Below are positions 1 to 7,655 of a stretch of 54,904 nt of DNA, one piece after another; within the stretch, counting starts at the first letter, position 1; each line of letters opens with the position of its first letter. The notes under the pieces are model-generated. The model had not been told where the DNA came from, searched no databases, and worked only from the letters and a program-made list of their open reading frames with translations. The position numbers were made by a program, and so were the translations under genes. The DNA lies in assembly GCF_029255185.1 (NCBI RefSeq), contig NZ_JAPUVO010000095.1, forward strand, positions 1 through 54,904, in the 5' to 3' direction. This DNA is from Propionivibrio sp. (GTDB lineage: Bacteria; Pseudomonadota; Gammaproteobacteria; Burkholderiales; Rhodocyclaceae).

Positions 1-1840
1 TCGGGACACTGTCGTTGATGCGGGTGATGTCAGAAACGTCGCTGGCGCTTGCCGTATGTATCCCGTCCGAAACCTGGACGGTGATGGCCGGTAGTTGCGT
101 CAGGTTGAGTGCATCGTTATCGACGGCAGCAACACCGGCAGCGGTCAGGCGAACTTCGCTGCCGATGATCTGGAAGTAGCCGTCAGGGTCATTGAGTAGC
201 GTATAGCTGAGCGTGTCGCCAGCATCAGCGTCGGCGCCGCTGAAGGTCGCTACCACGGTGGCGGTACTGACTGCACCTTCGGTGACGTCGTTGGCGCTGA
301 CAAACAAGGTCGGGACACTGTCGTTGATGCGGGTGATGTCAGAAACGTCGCTGGCGCTTGCCGTATGTATCCCATCCGAAACCTGGATGGTGATGGCCGG
401 CAATTGCGTCAGGTTGAGCGCATCGTTATCGACGGCAGCAACGCCAGCAGCAGTCAGGCGAACTTCAGTGCCGACGATCTGGAAATAACCGTCAGGGTCA
501 TTAAGCAGCGTATAGCTGAGCGTGTCGCCAGCATCGGCGTCAGCGCCGCTGAAGGTCGCCACCACGGTGGCAGTACTGACTGTGCCTTCGGTAATGTCCT
601 GCGCCAAAACACTGAGCGTCGGGACACTGTCGTTGATTCGGGTGATATCGGCAACGTCGCTGGCGCTGGCCGTATGTATCCCATCCGAAACCTGAACGGT
701 AATGCCCGGCAATTGCGTCAGGTTGAGCGCATCGTTATCGACGGCAGCAACGCCAGCAGCAGTCAGGCGAACTTCAGTGCCGACGATCTGGAAATAACCG
801 TCAGGGTCATTAAGCAGCGTGTAGCTGAGCGTGTCACCAGCATCGGCGTCAGCGCCGCTGAAGGTCGCCACCACAGTGGCGGTGCTGACTGCGCCTTCGG
901 TGACGTCCTGCGCCAAAACACTGAGCGTCGGGACACTGTCGTTGATTCGGGTGATATCGGCAACGTCGCTGGCGCTGGCCGCATGTATCCCATCCGAAAC
1001 CTGGATGGTGATGGCCGGCAATTGCGTCAGGTTGAGCGCATCGTTATCGACGGCAGCAACACCGGCGGCGGTCAGGCGGACTTCATTGCCGACGATCTGG
1101 AAGTAGCCGTCGGGGTCATTGAGCAGCGTGTAGCTGAGCGTGTCACCAGCATCGGCGTCAGCGCCGCTGAAGGTCGCCACCACAGTGGTGGTGCTGACTG
1201 AGCCTTCGGTAACGTCCTGCGCCAAAACACTGAGCGTCGGGACACTGTCGTTGATTCGGGTGATATCGGCAACGTCGCTGGCGCTGGCCGTATGTATCCC
1301 ATCCGAAACCTGAACGGTAATGGCCGGCAGTTGCGTCAGATTGAGCGCATCGTTATCGACGGCAGCAACTCCCGCAGCGGTCAGACGGACTTCGCTACCG
1401 ACGATCTGGAAGTAACCATCGGGGTCATTGAGCAACGTGTAGCTGAGCGTGTCGCCAGCATCGGCGTCGGCGCCGCTGAAGGTCGCCACCACGGTGGCAG
1501 TACTGACTGCGCCTTCGGTAATGTCCTGCGCCAAAACACTGAGCGTCGGGACACTGTCGTTGATGCGGGTAATGTCGGCAATGTCGCTGGCGCTGGCCGT
1601 ATGTATCCCATCCGAAACCTGAACGGTAATGCCCGGCAATTGCGTCAGGTTGAGCGCATCGTTATCGACGGCAGCAACTCCCGCAGTGGTCAGGCGAACT
1701 TCGCTGCCGACGATCTGGAAGTAACCGTCGGGGTCATTGAGCAGCGTGTAGCTGAGCGTGTCACCAGCATCGGCGTCGGCGCCGCTGAAGGTCGCCACCA
1801 CGGTGGCGGTACTGACTGCACCTTCGGTGACGGCGTGCCC
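1..1840 (-). repeat. Six tandem ~309-bp coding repeats of the adhesin
   Basis: The word encoding TEGAVS recurs at about 1823, 1514, 1205, 896, 587 and 278, a strict 309-bp (103-codon) period. The sixth copy is cut by the window edge. The copies are very similar at DNA level. A few substitutions set the leftmost one apart, where SAND replaces LAQD before the next TEG. Such arrays usually vary in copy number by recombination. Confidence 0.9.
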
Positions 1841-2410
1841 CGTTAGCGTAATGGTCGGGGCGTTTTCTGTTGCACCCGTATCCGCACCCACACTCGTACT
1901 CCCCCCCGCTGCGTTGGCCGCAATATCGTTTCCGACACCCTGGTTTTCATCAACAGCCGCGCGCCGCGCCGCGTCAAAGTCAAAGTTCTGCGGATCAATG
2001 GTTTCTGCAATACGCAACAGCCGCACGAAGGAGGCGCCCCCGTCTGAACTTCCGGCATTGTCTCCAGCAGCCGGATCTTCGAGCAGGTCGTCCAGACTCG
2101 AACCCTGGGCAATTGCCTTGATCACCGTGCTGACATCGGCGCCGACGGCCAGCACGGCTGAATCGGTCATATCCGGCTGAACCGAAGCCGCCACTTCGGC
2201 ATCAACGGTCAGCGTTTCATTGGCTCGCATAATCAAGGTGCGTCCATCGCCTGTGGCCAAATCAACTCGACTATCGGCCGCTGCTACCAGAACGTCGGCC
2301 TCGAAGATCAGGTCGCCGACATGAAGGACGCGCAATGCGCCATCCTTGCCTTTGGCGAAGGCCTGACCCTGAATGGCGGAGATACGGGCGACTGGTGTGG
2401 GGTTTGCCAT
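1..2410 (-). CDS. LapA-like giant type I secreted adhesin, N-terminal part (runs off left edge)
   Basis: The frame starts at ATG 2410 (minus), with GAGG about 7 nt upstream, and stays open to base 1, giving about 803 residues without a stop. Residues 1-110 resemble the retention module of LapA-type biofilm adhesins: a short beta-rich domain starting MANPTPVARISAIQGQ, with VGDLIFEAD and DGRTLI motifs. A DPAAG motif follows (PAAG at residues 113-116), matching the T/PAAG site cut by LapG-type periplasmic proteases. From about residue 190 the protein is made of 103-residue repeats beginning TEGAVSTATVVATFSG and carrying an acidic DADAGD turn, like cadherin/VCBS-type calcium-binding modules. The C-terminal half and secretion signal lie outside the window. 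The type I exporter genes at 7.6-11.9 kb are the likely secretion partner. The many short frames on either strand here are shadows of this one. Confidence 0.85.
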   Translation of the reverse strand, partial: MANPTPVARISAIQGQAFAKGKDGALRVLHVGDLIFEADVLVAAADSRVDLATGDGRTLIMRANETLTVDAEVAASVQPDMTDSAVLAVGADVSTVIKAIAQGSSLDDLLEDPAAGDNAGSSDGGASFVRLLRIAETIDPQNFDFDAARRAAVDENQGVGNDIAANAAGGSTSVGADTGATENAPTITLTGHAVTEGAVSTATVVATFSGADADAGDTLSYTLLNDPDGYFQIVGSEVRLTTAGVAAVDNDALNLTQLPGITVQVSDGIHTASASDIADITRINDSVPTLSVLAQDITEGAVSTATVVATFSGADADAGDTLSYTLLNDPDGYFQIVGSEVRLTAAGVAAVDNDALNLTQLPAITVQVSDGIHTASASDVADITRINDSVPTLSVLAQDVTEGSVSTTTVVATFSGADADAGDTLSYTLLNDPDGYFQIVGNEVRLTAAGVAAVDNDALNLTQLPAITIQVSDGIHAASASDVADITRINDSVPTLSVLAQDVTEGAVSTATVVATFSGADADAGDTLSYTLLNDPDGYFQIVGTEVRLTAAGVAAVDNDALNLTQLPGITVQVSDGIHTASASDVADITRINDSVPTLSVLAQDITEGTVSTATVVATFSGADADAGDTLSYTLLNDPDGYFQIVGTEVRLTAAGVAAVDNDALNLTQLPAITIQVSDGIHTASASDVSDITRINDSVPTLFVSANDVTEGAVSTATVVATFSGADADAGDTLSYTLLNDPDGYFQIIGSEVRLTAAGVAAVDNDALNLTQLPAITVQVSDGIHTASASDVSDITRINDSVP

Positions 2411-2684
2411 GATGTAACCTCGATACGAAGTAATGGGTGACACAACAGTAGCCAATTGCACAACGGCTGCCTACTGTACTGAAGTACGATGGGCGGCCGC
2501 CCGTGCTAGCCTTGTCCGACGTGATCAGGAAGGTGGGCCATTGACGTAAATTTGGGTCGAGTACGGCGCTCAGGTCTGGATGCACACGTGCATCCAACCA
2601 AAAATCGGATCGATCATGGCTGGGGGAATCGGGCAAGTTTAACTCCACATCAGTTTGAGGCGCATCCCATTGCTCGCGTTGTCC

Positions 2685-2713
2685 GTTACCGGCCTTGACC
2701 CGCGTGGTACAAT
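2685..2713 (+). promoter_or_regulatory. Possible glyA promoter in the adhesin-glyA intergenic region
   Basis: TACAAT at 2708-2713 lies 17 bp after a weak GTTACC at 2685-2690, about 33 bp before the glyA start. The rest of the 335-bp gap between the divergent adhesin and glyA genes holds no gene I can support. It contains three compact palindromes: GTACT-GA-AGTAC at 2476-2487, GGGCGGCCGCCC at 2491-2502 and TGGATGCAC-AC-GTGCATCCA at 2577-2596. These could be operator sites for either gene. Confidence 0.35.
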
Positions 2714-2745
2714 CAGCCTCTTTTCAAAGGCTTGTGAGGCAAATG

Positions 2746-4008
2746 ATGTTTTCCGCGAAAGACACCCTGGCGAAAGTTGATCCTGAACTCTGGCAGTCGA
2801 TTGAAAACGAAAATCGCCGTCAAGAAGAGCACATTGAGTTGATCGCCTCGGAGAACTACGTCAGCAGGGCGGTCATGCAAGCCCAGGGTTCACAGTTGAC
2901 CAACAAGTACGCTGAAGGCTATCCAGGCAAACGCTACTACGGCGGTTGCGAGTACGTTGACGTGGCCGAGCAAATTGCCATTACCCGGCTGAAGAAGCTG
3001 TTTGGTGCTAATGAATACAATTACGCGGCCAACGTGCAGCCCAATTCAGGCTCACAGGCCAACCAGGCAGTGTTGCTGGCGTTCGCCAAGCCGGGTGATA
3101 CGATCATGGGCATGAGCCTGGCTGAAGGCGGCCACCTGACGCACGGCATGGCACTCAACATGTCCGGCAAGTGGTTTAACATTGTCGCCTACGGCCTTGA
3201 TGAGAAGGAAGAAATCGACTACGACAGGATGGAGGCGCTAGCCCGTGAGCACAAGCCGAAGATCCTGATTGCCGGCGCCTCGGCCTATTCACTGCGCATC
3301 GACTTCGAGCGTTTCGCCAAGGTGGCCAAGGAAATTGGCGCGATTTTCTGGGTCGACATGGCACACTATGCCGGACTGATTGCCGCCGGTTGCTATCCCA
3401 ATCCTCTGCCGCATGCCGATGTGGTGACCTCAACTACGCACAAGACCTTGCGTGGTCCGCGCGGTGGCGTGATTCTGATGAAGGCCGAACACGAAAAAGC
3501 CATTAACTCGGCGATCTTCCCCGGTCTGCAGGGCGGTCCGCTAATGCATGTGATTGCCGCCAAAGCGGTGGCCTTCAAAGAGGCGCTGTCACCCGAGTTC
3601 CGCGCCTATCAGGAACAGGTGATGGCCAACGCCCGCGTGCTGTCGCGCGTGCTGGCCGAAGAACGCGGTCTGCGCATCGTTTCCGGGCGTACCGAATCGC
3701 ACGTCTTTCTCGTCGATCTGCGTGCCAAGAACATTACTGGCAAGGAGGCCGAGGCGGTGCTTGGCAAAACTCACATCACGGTTAACAAAAATTCGATTCC
3801 GAACGACCCGCAGAAACCGATGGTTACATCCGGCATCCGTATCGGTTCGCCGGCCATGACCACGCGCGGCTTCACCGAAATCGAGGCCGAAGAGGTCGCG
3901 CACCTGATCGCCGACGTGCTCGATGCACCGAACGATGAGACCATCCTGGCGCGCGTGCGTGGCGATGTTTCCGCGCTGTGCAAGAAGTTCCCGGTCTACG
4001 GCAACTGA
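2746..4008 (+). CDS. glyA: Serine hydroxymethyltransferase
   Basis: Cytoplasmic PLP enzyme that interconverts serine plus tetrahydrofolate with glycine plus 5,10-methylene-tetrahydrofolate. It is the main source of one-carbon units. The 420-residue product has the family length and starts [16 protein letters not shown]. Diagnostic stretches are [27 protein letters not shown], the [10 protein letters not shown] cofactor region and the PLP-lysine motif [12 protein letters not shown] at about residue 230. An open frame extends upstream to TTG 2695, but GAGG at 2735-2738 sits 7 nt before ATG 2746 (4 nt before ATG 2743), and family alignment begins at MFS, so 2746 is chosen. It is followed by nrdR and ribD in the same direction, a common betaproteobacterial order. 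Confidence 0.95.
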   Translation: MFSAKDTLAKVDPELWQSIENENRRQEEHIELIASENYVSRAVMQAQGSQLTNKYAEGYPGKRYYGGCEYVDVAEQIAITRLKKLFGANEYNYAANVQPNSGSQANQAVLLAFAKPGDTIMGMSLAEGGHLTHGMALNMSGKWFNIVAYGLDEKEEIDYDRMEALAREHKPKILIAGASAYSLRIDFERFAKVAKEIGAIFWVDMAHYAGLIAAGCYPNPLPHADVVTSTTHKTLRGPRGGVILMKAEHEKAINSAIFPGLQGGPLMHVIAAKAVAFKEALSPEFRAYQEQVMANARVLSRVLAEERGLRIVSGRTESHVFLVDLRAKNITGKEAEAVLGKTHITVNKNSIPNDPQKPMVTSGIRIGSPAMTTRGFTEIEAEEVAHLIADVLDAPNDETILARVRGDVSALCKKFPVYGN

Positions 4009-4034
4009 TTTTCGGCGATGAGCCCGCAAGCTTC

Positions 4035-4098
4035 ACCGCAAAGGCGCAAAGGCGCAAAGATTGCAAAGGAAGCGCGGGTTGCTTTGCGCCTTTGCGGT
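4035..4098. repeat. 17-bp perfect inverted repeat between glyA and nrdR (REP-like)
   Basis: ACCGCAAAGGCGCAAAG at 4035-4051 is exactly complementary to CTTTGCGCCTTTGCGGT at 4082-4098, with a 30-nt loop. The left arm continues with a second GGCGCAAAG unit. There is no T-tract, so it is not a standard terminator. It resembles dispersed intergenic palindromes built from the CGCAAAGG word. Confidence 0.7.
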
Positions 4099-4115
4099 AA
4101 CACAGGGTCGTCCGC

Positions 4116-4586
4116 ATGAAGTGCCCCTTCTGCGGCGCGGCTGACACCACCGTTGCCGATACGCGGATCAACGATGACGGCGACATAGTTCGTCGTCGGC
4201 GTCGCTGCCTCACCTGCGACAAGCGATTTTCAACTTACGAGCGCGCGGAAATCCGCCTGCCGCAGGTGGTCAAGAAAAATGGCTCGCGCGTTGATTTCGA
4301 GCGCGAAAAGCTGGCGGCCAGTCTATGGCTATCGCTGCGCAAACGGCCGGTGACTGTCGAGTCGGTTGATGCCGCCATTGCCCGCATTGAAGAAAAGCTG
4401 CTAACTCTTGGTGAGCGCGAAATTCCTTCGGAAAAGGTCGGCGAGATGGTCATGCGCGAGTTGAAGAAGCTCGACAAGGTGGCCTACGTTCGTTTTGCTT
4501 CCGTCTATCGCAACTTTGAAGATGTCGACGAGTTTTCCGAGCTGGTCCGTGAAGTGACCCGTCCCGCCCAGCGGCGCAGCCGTTAA
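4116..4586 (+). CDS. nrdR: Transcriptional repressor NrdR
   Basis: Zinc-ribbon/ATP-cone repressor of ribonucleotide reductase genes. It senses ATP/dATP and binds NrdR boxes. The 156-residue protein begins [17 protein letters not shown]. Zinc ligands are the CPFC pair and the CLTC pair in an arginine-rich segment (residues 3-34), and the ATP-cone starts near [16 protein letters not shown] (about 50-140). Length and both motifs match the family fully. It lies 107 bp after glyA, with the inverted repeat between them, and 8 bp before ribD, so nrdR and ribD are probably co-transcribed. Confidence 0.96.
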   Translation: MKCPFCGAADTTVADTRINDDGDIVRRRRRCLTCDKRFSTYERAEIRLPQVVKKNGSRVDFEREKLAASLWLSLRKRPVTVESVDAAIARIEEKLLTLGEREIPSEKVGEMVMRELKKLDKVAYVRFASVYRNFEDVDEFSELVREVTRPAQRRSR

Positions 4587-4594
4587 TACCCACA

Positions 4595-5674
4595 ATGTTT
4601 AGCGCCGCCGATCACGAGTTCATGGCGCGTGCGCTGCATCTTGCCGAACTCGGACTGTATTCAACCACGCCAAACCCGCGTGTTGCTTGCCTCATTGTCA
4701 ATGCCGGCGCAGTAGTCGGCGAGGGTTGGCATCGCCAGGCCGGGGAGCCGCACGCTGAAATCCATGCCCTGCGCGCGGCCGGCAGTCAAGCCCGCGGCGC
4801 CACGGCCTACGTCACCCTCGAACCATGCAGTCATCATGGCCGCACGCCACCTTGCGCCGAAGCGTTAATTGCCGCTGGCGTGACGCGGGTCGTTGCGGCC
4901 ATGCAGGATCCCAATCCGCAGGTCGCCGGTCGAGGATTGGCCTTGCTGGCGGCAGCGGGCATTACCATCGAATGCGGTTTGCAGGAAACTGCGGCGCGCG
5001 AACTAAACATCGGTTTCGTCTCGCGCATGACACGCGGCCGACCCTGGCTACGCATGAAACTGGCGGCCAGCCTGGACGGAAAAACAGCGTTGACCAGCGG
5101 CGTCAGTCAGTGGATCACCGGGACGCCGGCCAGACAAGATGGACATCGTTGGCGAGCGCGGGCCTGCGCAATTCTGAGCGGTATCGGCACGGTGCGTGCT
5201 GATGATCCGCAACTCAATGTGCGGGATGTCGACATTTCGCGCCAGCCCTTGAAGGTCGTGGTCGATAGCCGCCTCGAACTGCCCTTGCAGGCCAGGGTAC
5301 TGAACGGCGGTGGTTTGCTGCTGGCCTGCGCGAGCGAAAGCAGCGAAAAATCCGCAGCCCTGCGCGAGCGGGGTGCCGAGATCTTGTGCTTGCCGGCCGC
5401 TGACGGCAAGGTCGACCTGCCTGCGCTGATGACGGAACTCGCACGACGCGGCATCAATGAATTGCACGTCGAAGGCGGCTTCAGACTCAATGGCGCGCTG
5501 CTGGCGGCTGGACTAGTCGATGAACTGGTGCTTTACCTAGCGCCCTGTCTGATCGGAGATGCAGCCCGTGGCATGTTTGACCTGCCGGTGCTTGAAGATC
5601 TGAAGGGCAAGCACAAACTGGTCATTCACGACGTGCGCATGGTCGGTGCTGATCTGCGCGTAGTAGCGCGTTGA
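4595..5674 (+). CDS. ribD: Bifunctional riboflavin biosynthesis protein RibD
   Basis: Catalyses deamination of the pyrimidine ring and then side-chain reduction in riboflavin synthesis. The N-terminal deaminase domain (about 1-145) has the zinc motif HAEIHAL with PCSHHGRTPPC. The C-terminal reductase domain (about 150-359) starts RPWLRMKLAASLDGKTA and has SGIGTVRADDPQLNVR for NADPH binding and a late HVEGG motif. The 359-residue length is normal. The start ATG 4595 lies 8 bp after the nrdR stop. No ribE/ribB follows; the next gene is a cytochrome 171 bp away. Confidence 0.95.
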   Translation: MFSAADHEFMARALHLAELGLYSTTPNPRVACLIVNAGAVVGEGWHRQAGEPHAEIHALRAAGSQARGATAYVTLEPCSHHGRTPPCAEALIAAGVTRVVAAMQDPNPQVAGRGLALLAAAGITIECGLQETAARELNIGFVSRMTRGRPWLRMKLAASLDGKTALTSGVSQWITGTPARQDGHRWRARACAILSGIGTVRADDPQLNVRDVDISRQPLKVVVDSRLELPLQARVLNGGGLLLACASESSEKSAALRERGAEILCLPAADGKVDLPALMTELARRGINELHVEGGFRLNGALLAAGLVDELVLYLAPCLIGDAARGMFDLPVLEDLKGKHKLVIHDVRMVGADLRVVAR

Positions 5675-5742
5675 CTGGCCGGAAACTGCAATGAACAACA
5701 ACGAGCACAACGAACGAAGAATTATTCAGGATTGTTAATCCA

Positions 5743-5758
5743 GATCAAACAGTTGATC
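5743..5758. promoter_or_regulatory. Dyad GATCAA-N4-TTGATC upstream of the cytochrome pair
   Basis: GATCAA (5743-5748), ACAG, TTGATC (5753-5758) form a perfect dyad about 90 bp before the tetraheme cytochrome gene. The half-sites are those of an FNR/Anr box but in everted order (ATCAA-N4-TTGAT rather than TTGAT-N4-ATCAA), so FNR control cannot be claimed. It may be an operator for another regulator. Confidence 0.3.
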
Positions 5759-5845
5759 CGGGTAGCGCACTAAACTCCGCGTGGACAGTCGTTTTAGGCT
5801 AACGGCAAGCAAACTAAAACCAAACAGGGGACACGGGGAGTCAGT

Positions 5846-6433
5846 ATGTACGGAAAGATTTCACAACTGTGGGCAACGCTTAAACGCCCGAGCGTCAAAT
5901 ACTCGCTCCTTGGCCTGCTCTGCGCCGGTTTCATTGCTGGCGTCCTCTTCTGGGGTGGTTTCAACACCGCCATGGAAGCAACCAATACCCTCGAATTCTG
6001 CATTGGTTGCCATGAGATGAAAGACAACGTCTATCAGGAATACAAGACCACCATCCACTACAGCAACCGCACCGGCGTGCGCGCCTTCTGCTCCGACTGC
6101 CACGTCCCCAAGGACTGGACACACAAGATGATGCGCAAGATCAAGGCCAGCGCCGAAGTCTATGGCAAGATCACTGGGTCAATCTCAACCCCTGAAAAGT
6201 TCGAAGCCAAACGGCTGGAACTGGCGAGCAACGAGTGGGCGCGCATGAAGGCCAGCGATTCGCGCGAATGCCGCAACTGCCACAGCTTTGAGGCCATGGA
6301 TATCGAAAAGCAGAAGGCTCGCGCCTCCAAAATGCACAAGATCGGCCTCGACGACAAGAAAACCTGCATCGACTGCCACAAGGGCATCGCACACCATAAA
6401 CCAAAGAACATGCCGGAAGAAGCGGACGACTAA
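5846..6433 (+). CDS. NapC/NirT-family tetraheme cytochrome c (membrane quinol dehydrogenase)
   Basis: Membrane-anchored quinol dehydrogenase that passes electrons from the quinone pool to periplasmic partners. The 195-residue protein has one N-terminal transmembrane segment (about 19-41) and four heme sites: CIGCH at 52-56, then CSDCH, CRNCH and CIDCH. The first site continues CHEMK, supplying the Met seen at the proximal heme of NapC/NrfH proteins. Length and heme count fit NapC/NirT/CymA proteins. The partner is probably the periplasmic cytochrome encoded 89 bp downstream. No reductase gene is adjacent, so the terminal acceptor cannot be named. Start ATG 5846 gives a proper signal anchor. 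Confidence 0.9.
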   Translation: MYGKISQLWATLKRPSVKYSLLGLLCAGFIAGVLFWGGFNTAMEATNTLEFCIGCHEMKDNVYQEYKTTIHYSNRTGVRAFCSDCHVPKDWTHKMMRKIKASAEVYGKITGSISTPEKFEAKRLELASNEWARMKASDSRECRNCHSFEAMDIEKQKARASKMHKIGLDDKKTCIDCHKGIAHHKPKNMPEEADD

Positions 6434-6522
6434 GCTTAGCCAATCCAATTACCTGCGCAGCAGGCGTCGTATCCCGGCCCTCAGTCGCCTAAACCGCATC
6501 AACTTTTCGAGTGGAGTCAGTC

Positions 6523-7374
6523 ATGAAAAAATCGATCCTTGCCTTCACCGTCAGCGGCGTTCTCCTGACCGCCAGCGCTCAGGCCGCACCCGATTGGAGC
6601 AAAGTGCCCAAGCGTGATATCCAGGTCTTTCATGCCGGCATAACGACGATCGAATGGACTATGAAGAAGTCCGATCACAGCGGTCGCACCGGCATGGTCA
6701 AAGGCGAAAGCTGTGTCGGCTGCCACGAAGAAAAAGGCGGCCTCAACTTCAACATGAAGCGCATGGCCAGCAAGGAACTGGAGCCGGTCGCCGTGCCCCA
6801 GACGATGAACTTTCCGGTTAGCGTGCAAGCCGCCTACGACAAAGACAACGCCTATCTCCGTCTGAGCTTCAAGCCACCAGTCGGCAGCGCCAACAAGGAT
6901 GACAAGGAAAACGATGTCAAGGCGACGGTCCTTTTTGCCAACGACAAGGTTGCCGTTTCCGCAGGCGACAAGTCGGTTGCCGGGCCGCTGGTGGGTTGCT
7001 GGGCAAGCTGCCATAACGATGCGCGCACCATGCCCGGCGCCGACGAGCACAAGACCAAGTACACCAAGGACGGCGCTTACGAATTGATGCAATGGAAGAG
7101 TGCCAAGGGCGCCAAGGCCGTGGACGGTTCAGTCAGCGACAAGCGCAGCATGGACGGCGGTACAGCTGGTGTCAGAGCCGAGGGCGACAACAAAGGCGGC
7201 ATCTACACCGTAACCTTCACGCGCAAGCTCAACGGCGCGCTGGGCGAAGGCAAGACTGTCCCCTTCGGCGTCGCGGTACATGCCGATCATGCCACCGGCC
7301 GTTTCCATCACGTTTCAATGGGCTACACCCTCGGCTTCGGTGCCGACGGCGATATCAAGGTCACCAAGCAGTAA
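6523..7374 (+). CDS. Periplasmic c-type cytochrome, ethylbenzene-dehydrogenase-like heme domain
   Basis: Predicted soluble periplasmic electron carrier of 283 residues. A Sec signal peptide (about 1-21, MKKSILAF...ASAQA) is followed by CVGCH near residue 65 and CWASCH near 160. The second site has three residues between the cysteines (CX3CH), which is unusual for heme c. The beta-rich middle and C-terminal parts (FPVSVQAAYDKDNAYLRL; VPFGVAVHADHATGRFHH) resemble the heme-binding domain of ethylbenzene/DMS dehydrogenase gamma subunits; this is family resemblance by eye. Start ATG 6523 has GGAG 6 nt upstream; GTG 6511 in the same frame lacks such a site. It forms a two-gene unit with the NapC-type cytochrome, closed by a terminator. 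Confidence 0.75.
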   Translation: MKKSILAFTVSGVLLTASAQAAPDWSKVPKRDIQVFHAGITTIEWTMKKSDHSGRTGMVKGESCVGCHEEKGGLNFNMKRMASKELEPVAVPQTMNFPVSVQAAYDKDNAYLRLSFKPPVGSANKDDKENDVKATVLFANDKVAVSAGDKSVAGPLVGCWASCHNDARTMPGADEHKTKYTKDGAYELMQWKSAKGAKAVDGSVSDKRSMDGGTAGVRAEGDNKGGIYTVTFTRKLNGALGEGKTVPFGVAVHADHATGRFHHVSMGYTLGFGADGDIKVTKQ

Positions 7375-7398
7375 GCTCCAGGAGTAGAAAAGGGATTG

Positions 7399-7422
7399 AA
7401 CGGGGCTTCGGCCCCGTTTTTT
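7399..7422 (+). terminator. Rho-independent terminator after the cytochrome pair
   Basis: AACGGGGC-TTCG-GCCCCGTT, an 8-bp stem with a UUCG tetraloop, runs straight into a T-tract. It lies 25 bp after the cytochrome stop codon. Confidence 0.9.
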
Positions 7423-7655
7423 ATCTTCCATAGCGGGGTGAGCACAGCGGTAATTTCCACTACTTTAAGCCTAAATATCAGCTATTCTCCGTTTCATAAC
7501 AAATGCTTGCAAAGGCAACGCGGGGCGGCGCGTCGTCCCGTCGAACGTGACTGAAAGAGATGCGCCCCGTAGGAAATACTCTTGTGGGCGCAGAGCCCGG
7601 GACCTTGCATCGGAAAATGGTGTTAAATGATCCATCCTGACCGGAGGCTGTTTCC
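7423..7655 (+). promoter_or_regulatory. Leader region of the type I secretion operon
   Basis: This 233-bp non-coding stretch lies between the terminator and the secretion ATPase gene. Around 7510-7612 it can fold: TGCAAAGG near 7505 can pair with CCTTGCA near 7600, and inside, GGGGCG can pair with CGCCCC. The words GCAAAGGCAA and GGGCGCAGAGCC are reminiscent of, but not arranged as in, the class I c-di-GMP riboswitch. I treat it as an unassigned structured leader. A clear GGAGG at 7643-7647 serves the TTG start at 7656. Confidence 0.3.

Noticed and set aside
213-1846. Plus-strand and minus-strand frames with periodic peptides over the adhesin
   Set aside because: They repeat every 103 codons because they shadow the adhesin repeats. 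The continuous open minus frame from ATG 2410 is the real gene.
2695-2742. 17-residue N-terminal extension of GlyA from TTG 2695
   Set aside because: It covers the probable promoter, lacks a ribosome site and does not match family N-termini.
5743-5758. FNR/Anr box upstream of the NapC-type cytochrome
   Set aside because: The half-sites are in the wrong (everted) orientation for FNR.
7500-7615. Class I c-di-GMP riboswitch before the type I secretion operon
   Set aside because: Some words are similar (GCAAAGGCAA, GGGCGCAGAGCC), but their order and the second helix do not match the known consensus. Kept only as an unassigned leader.
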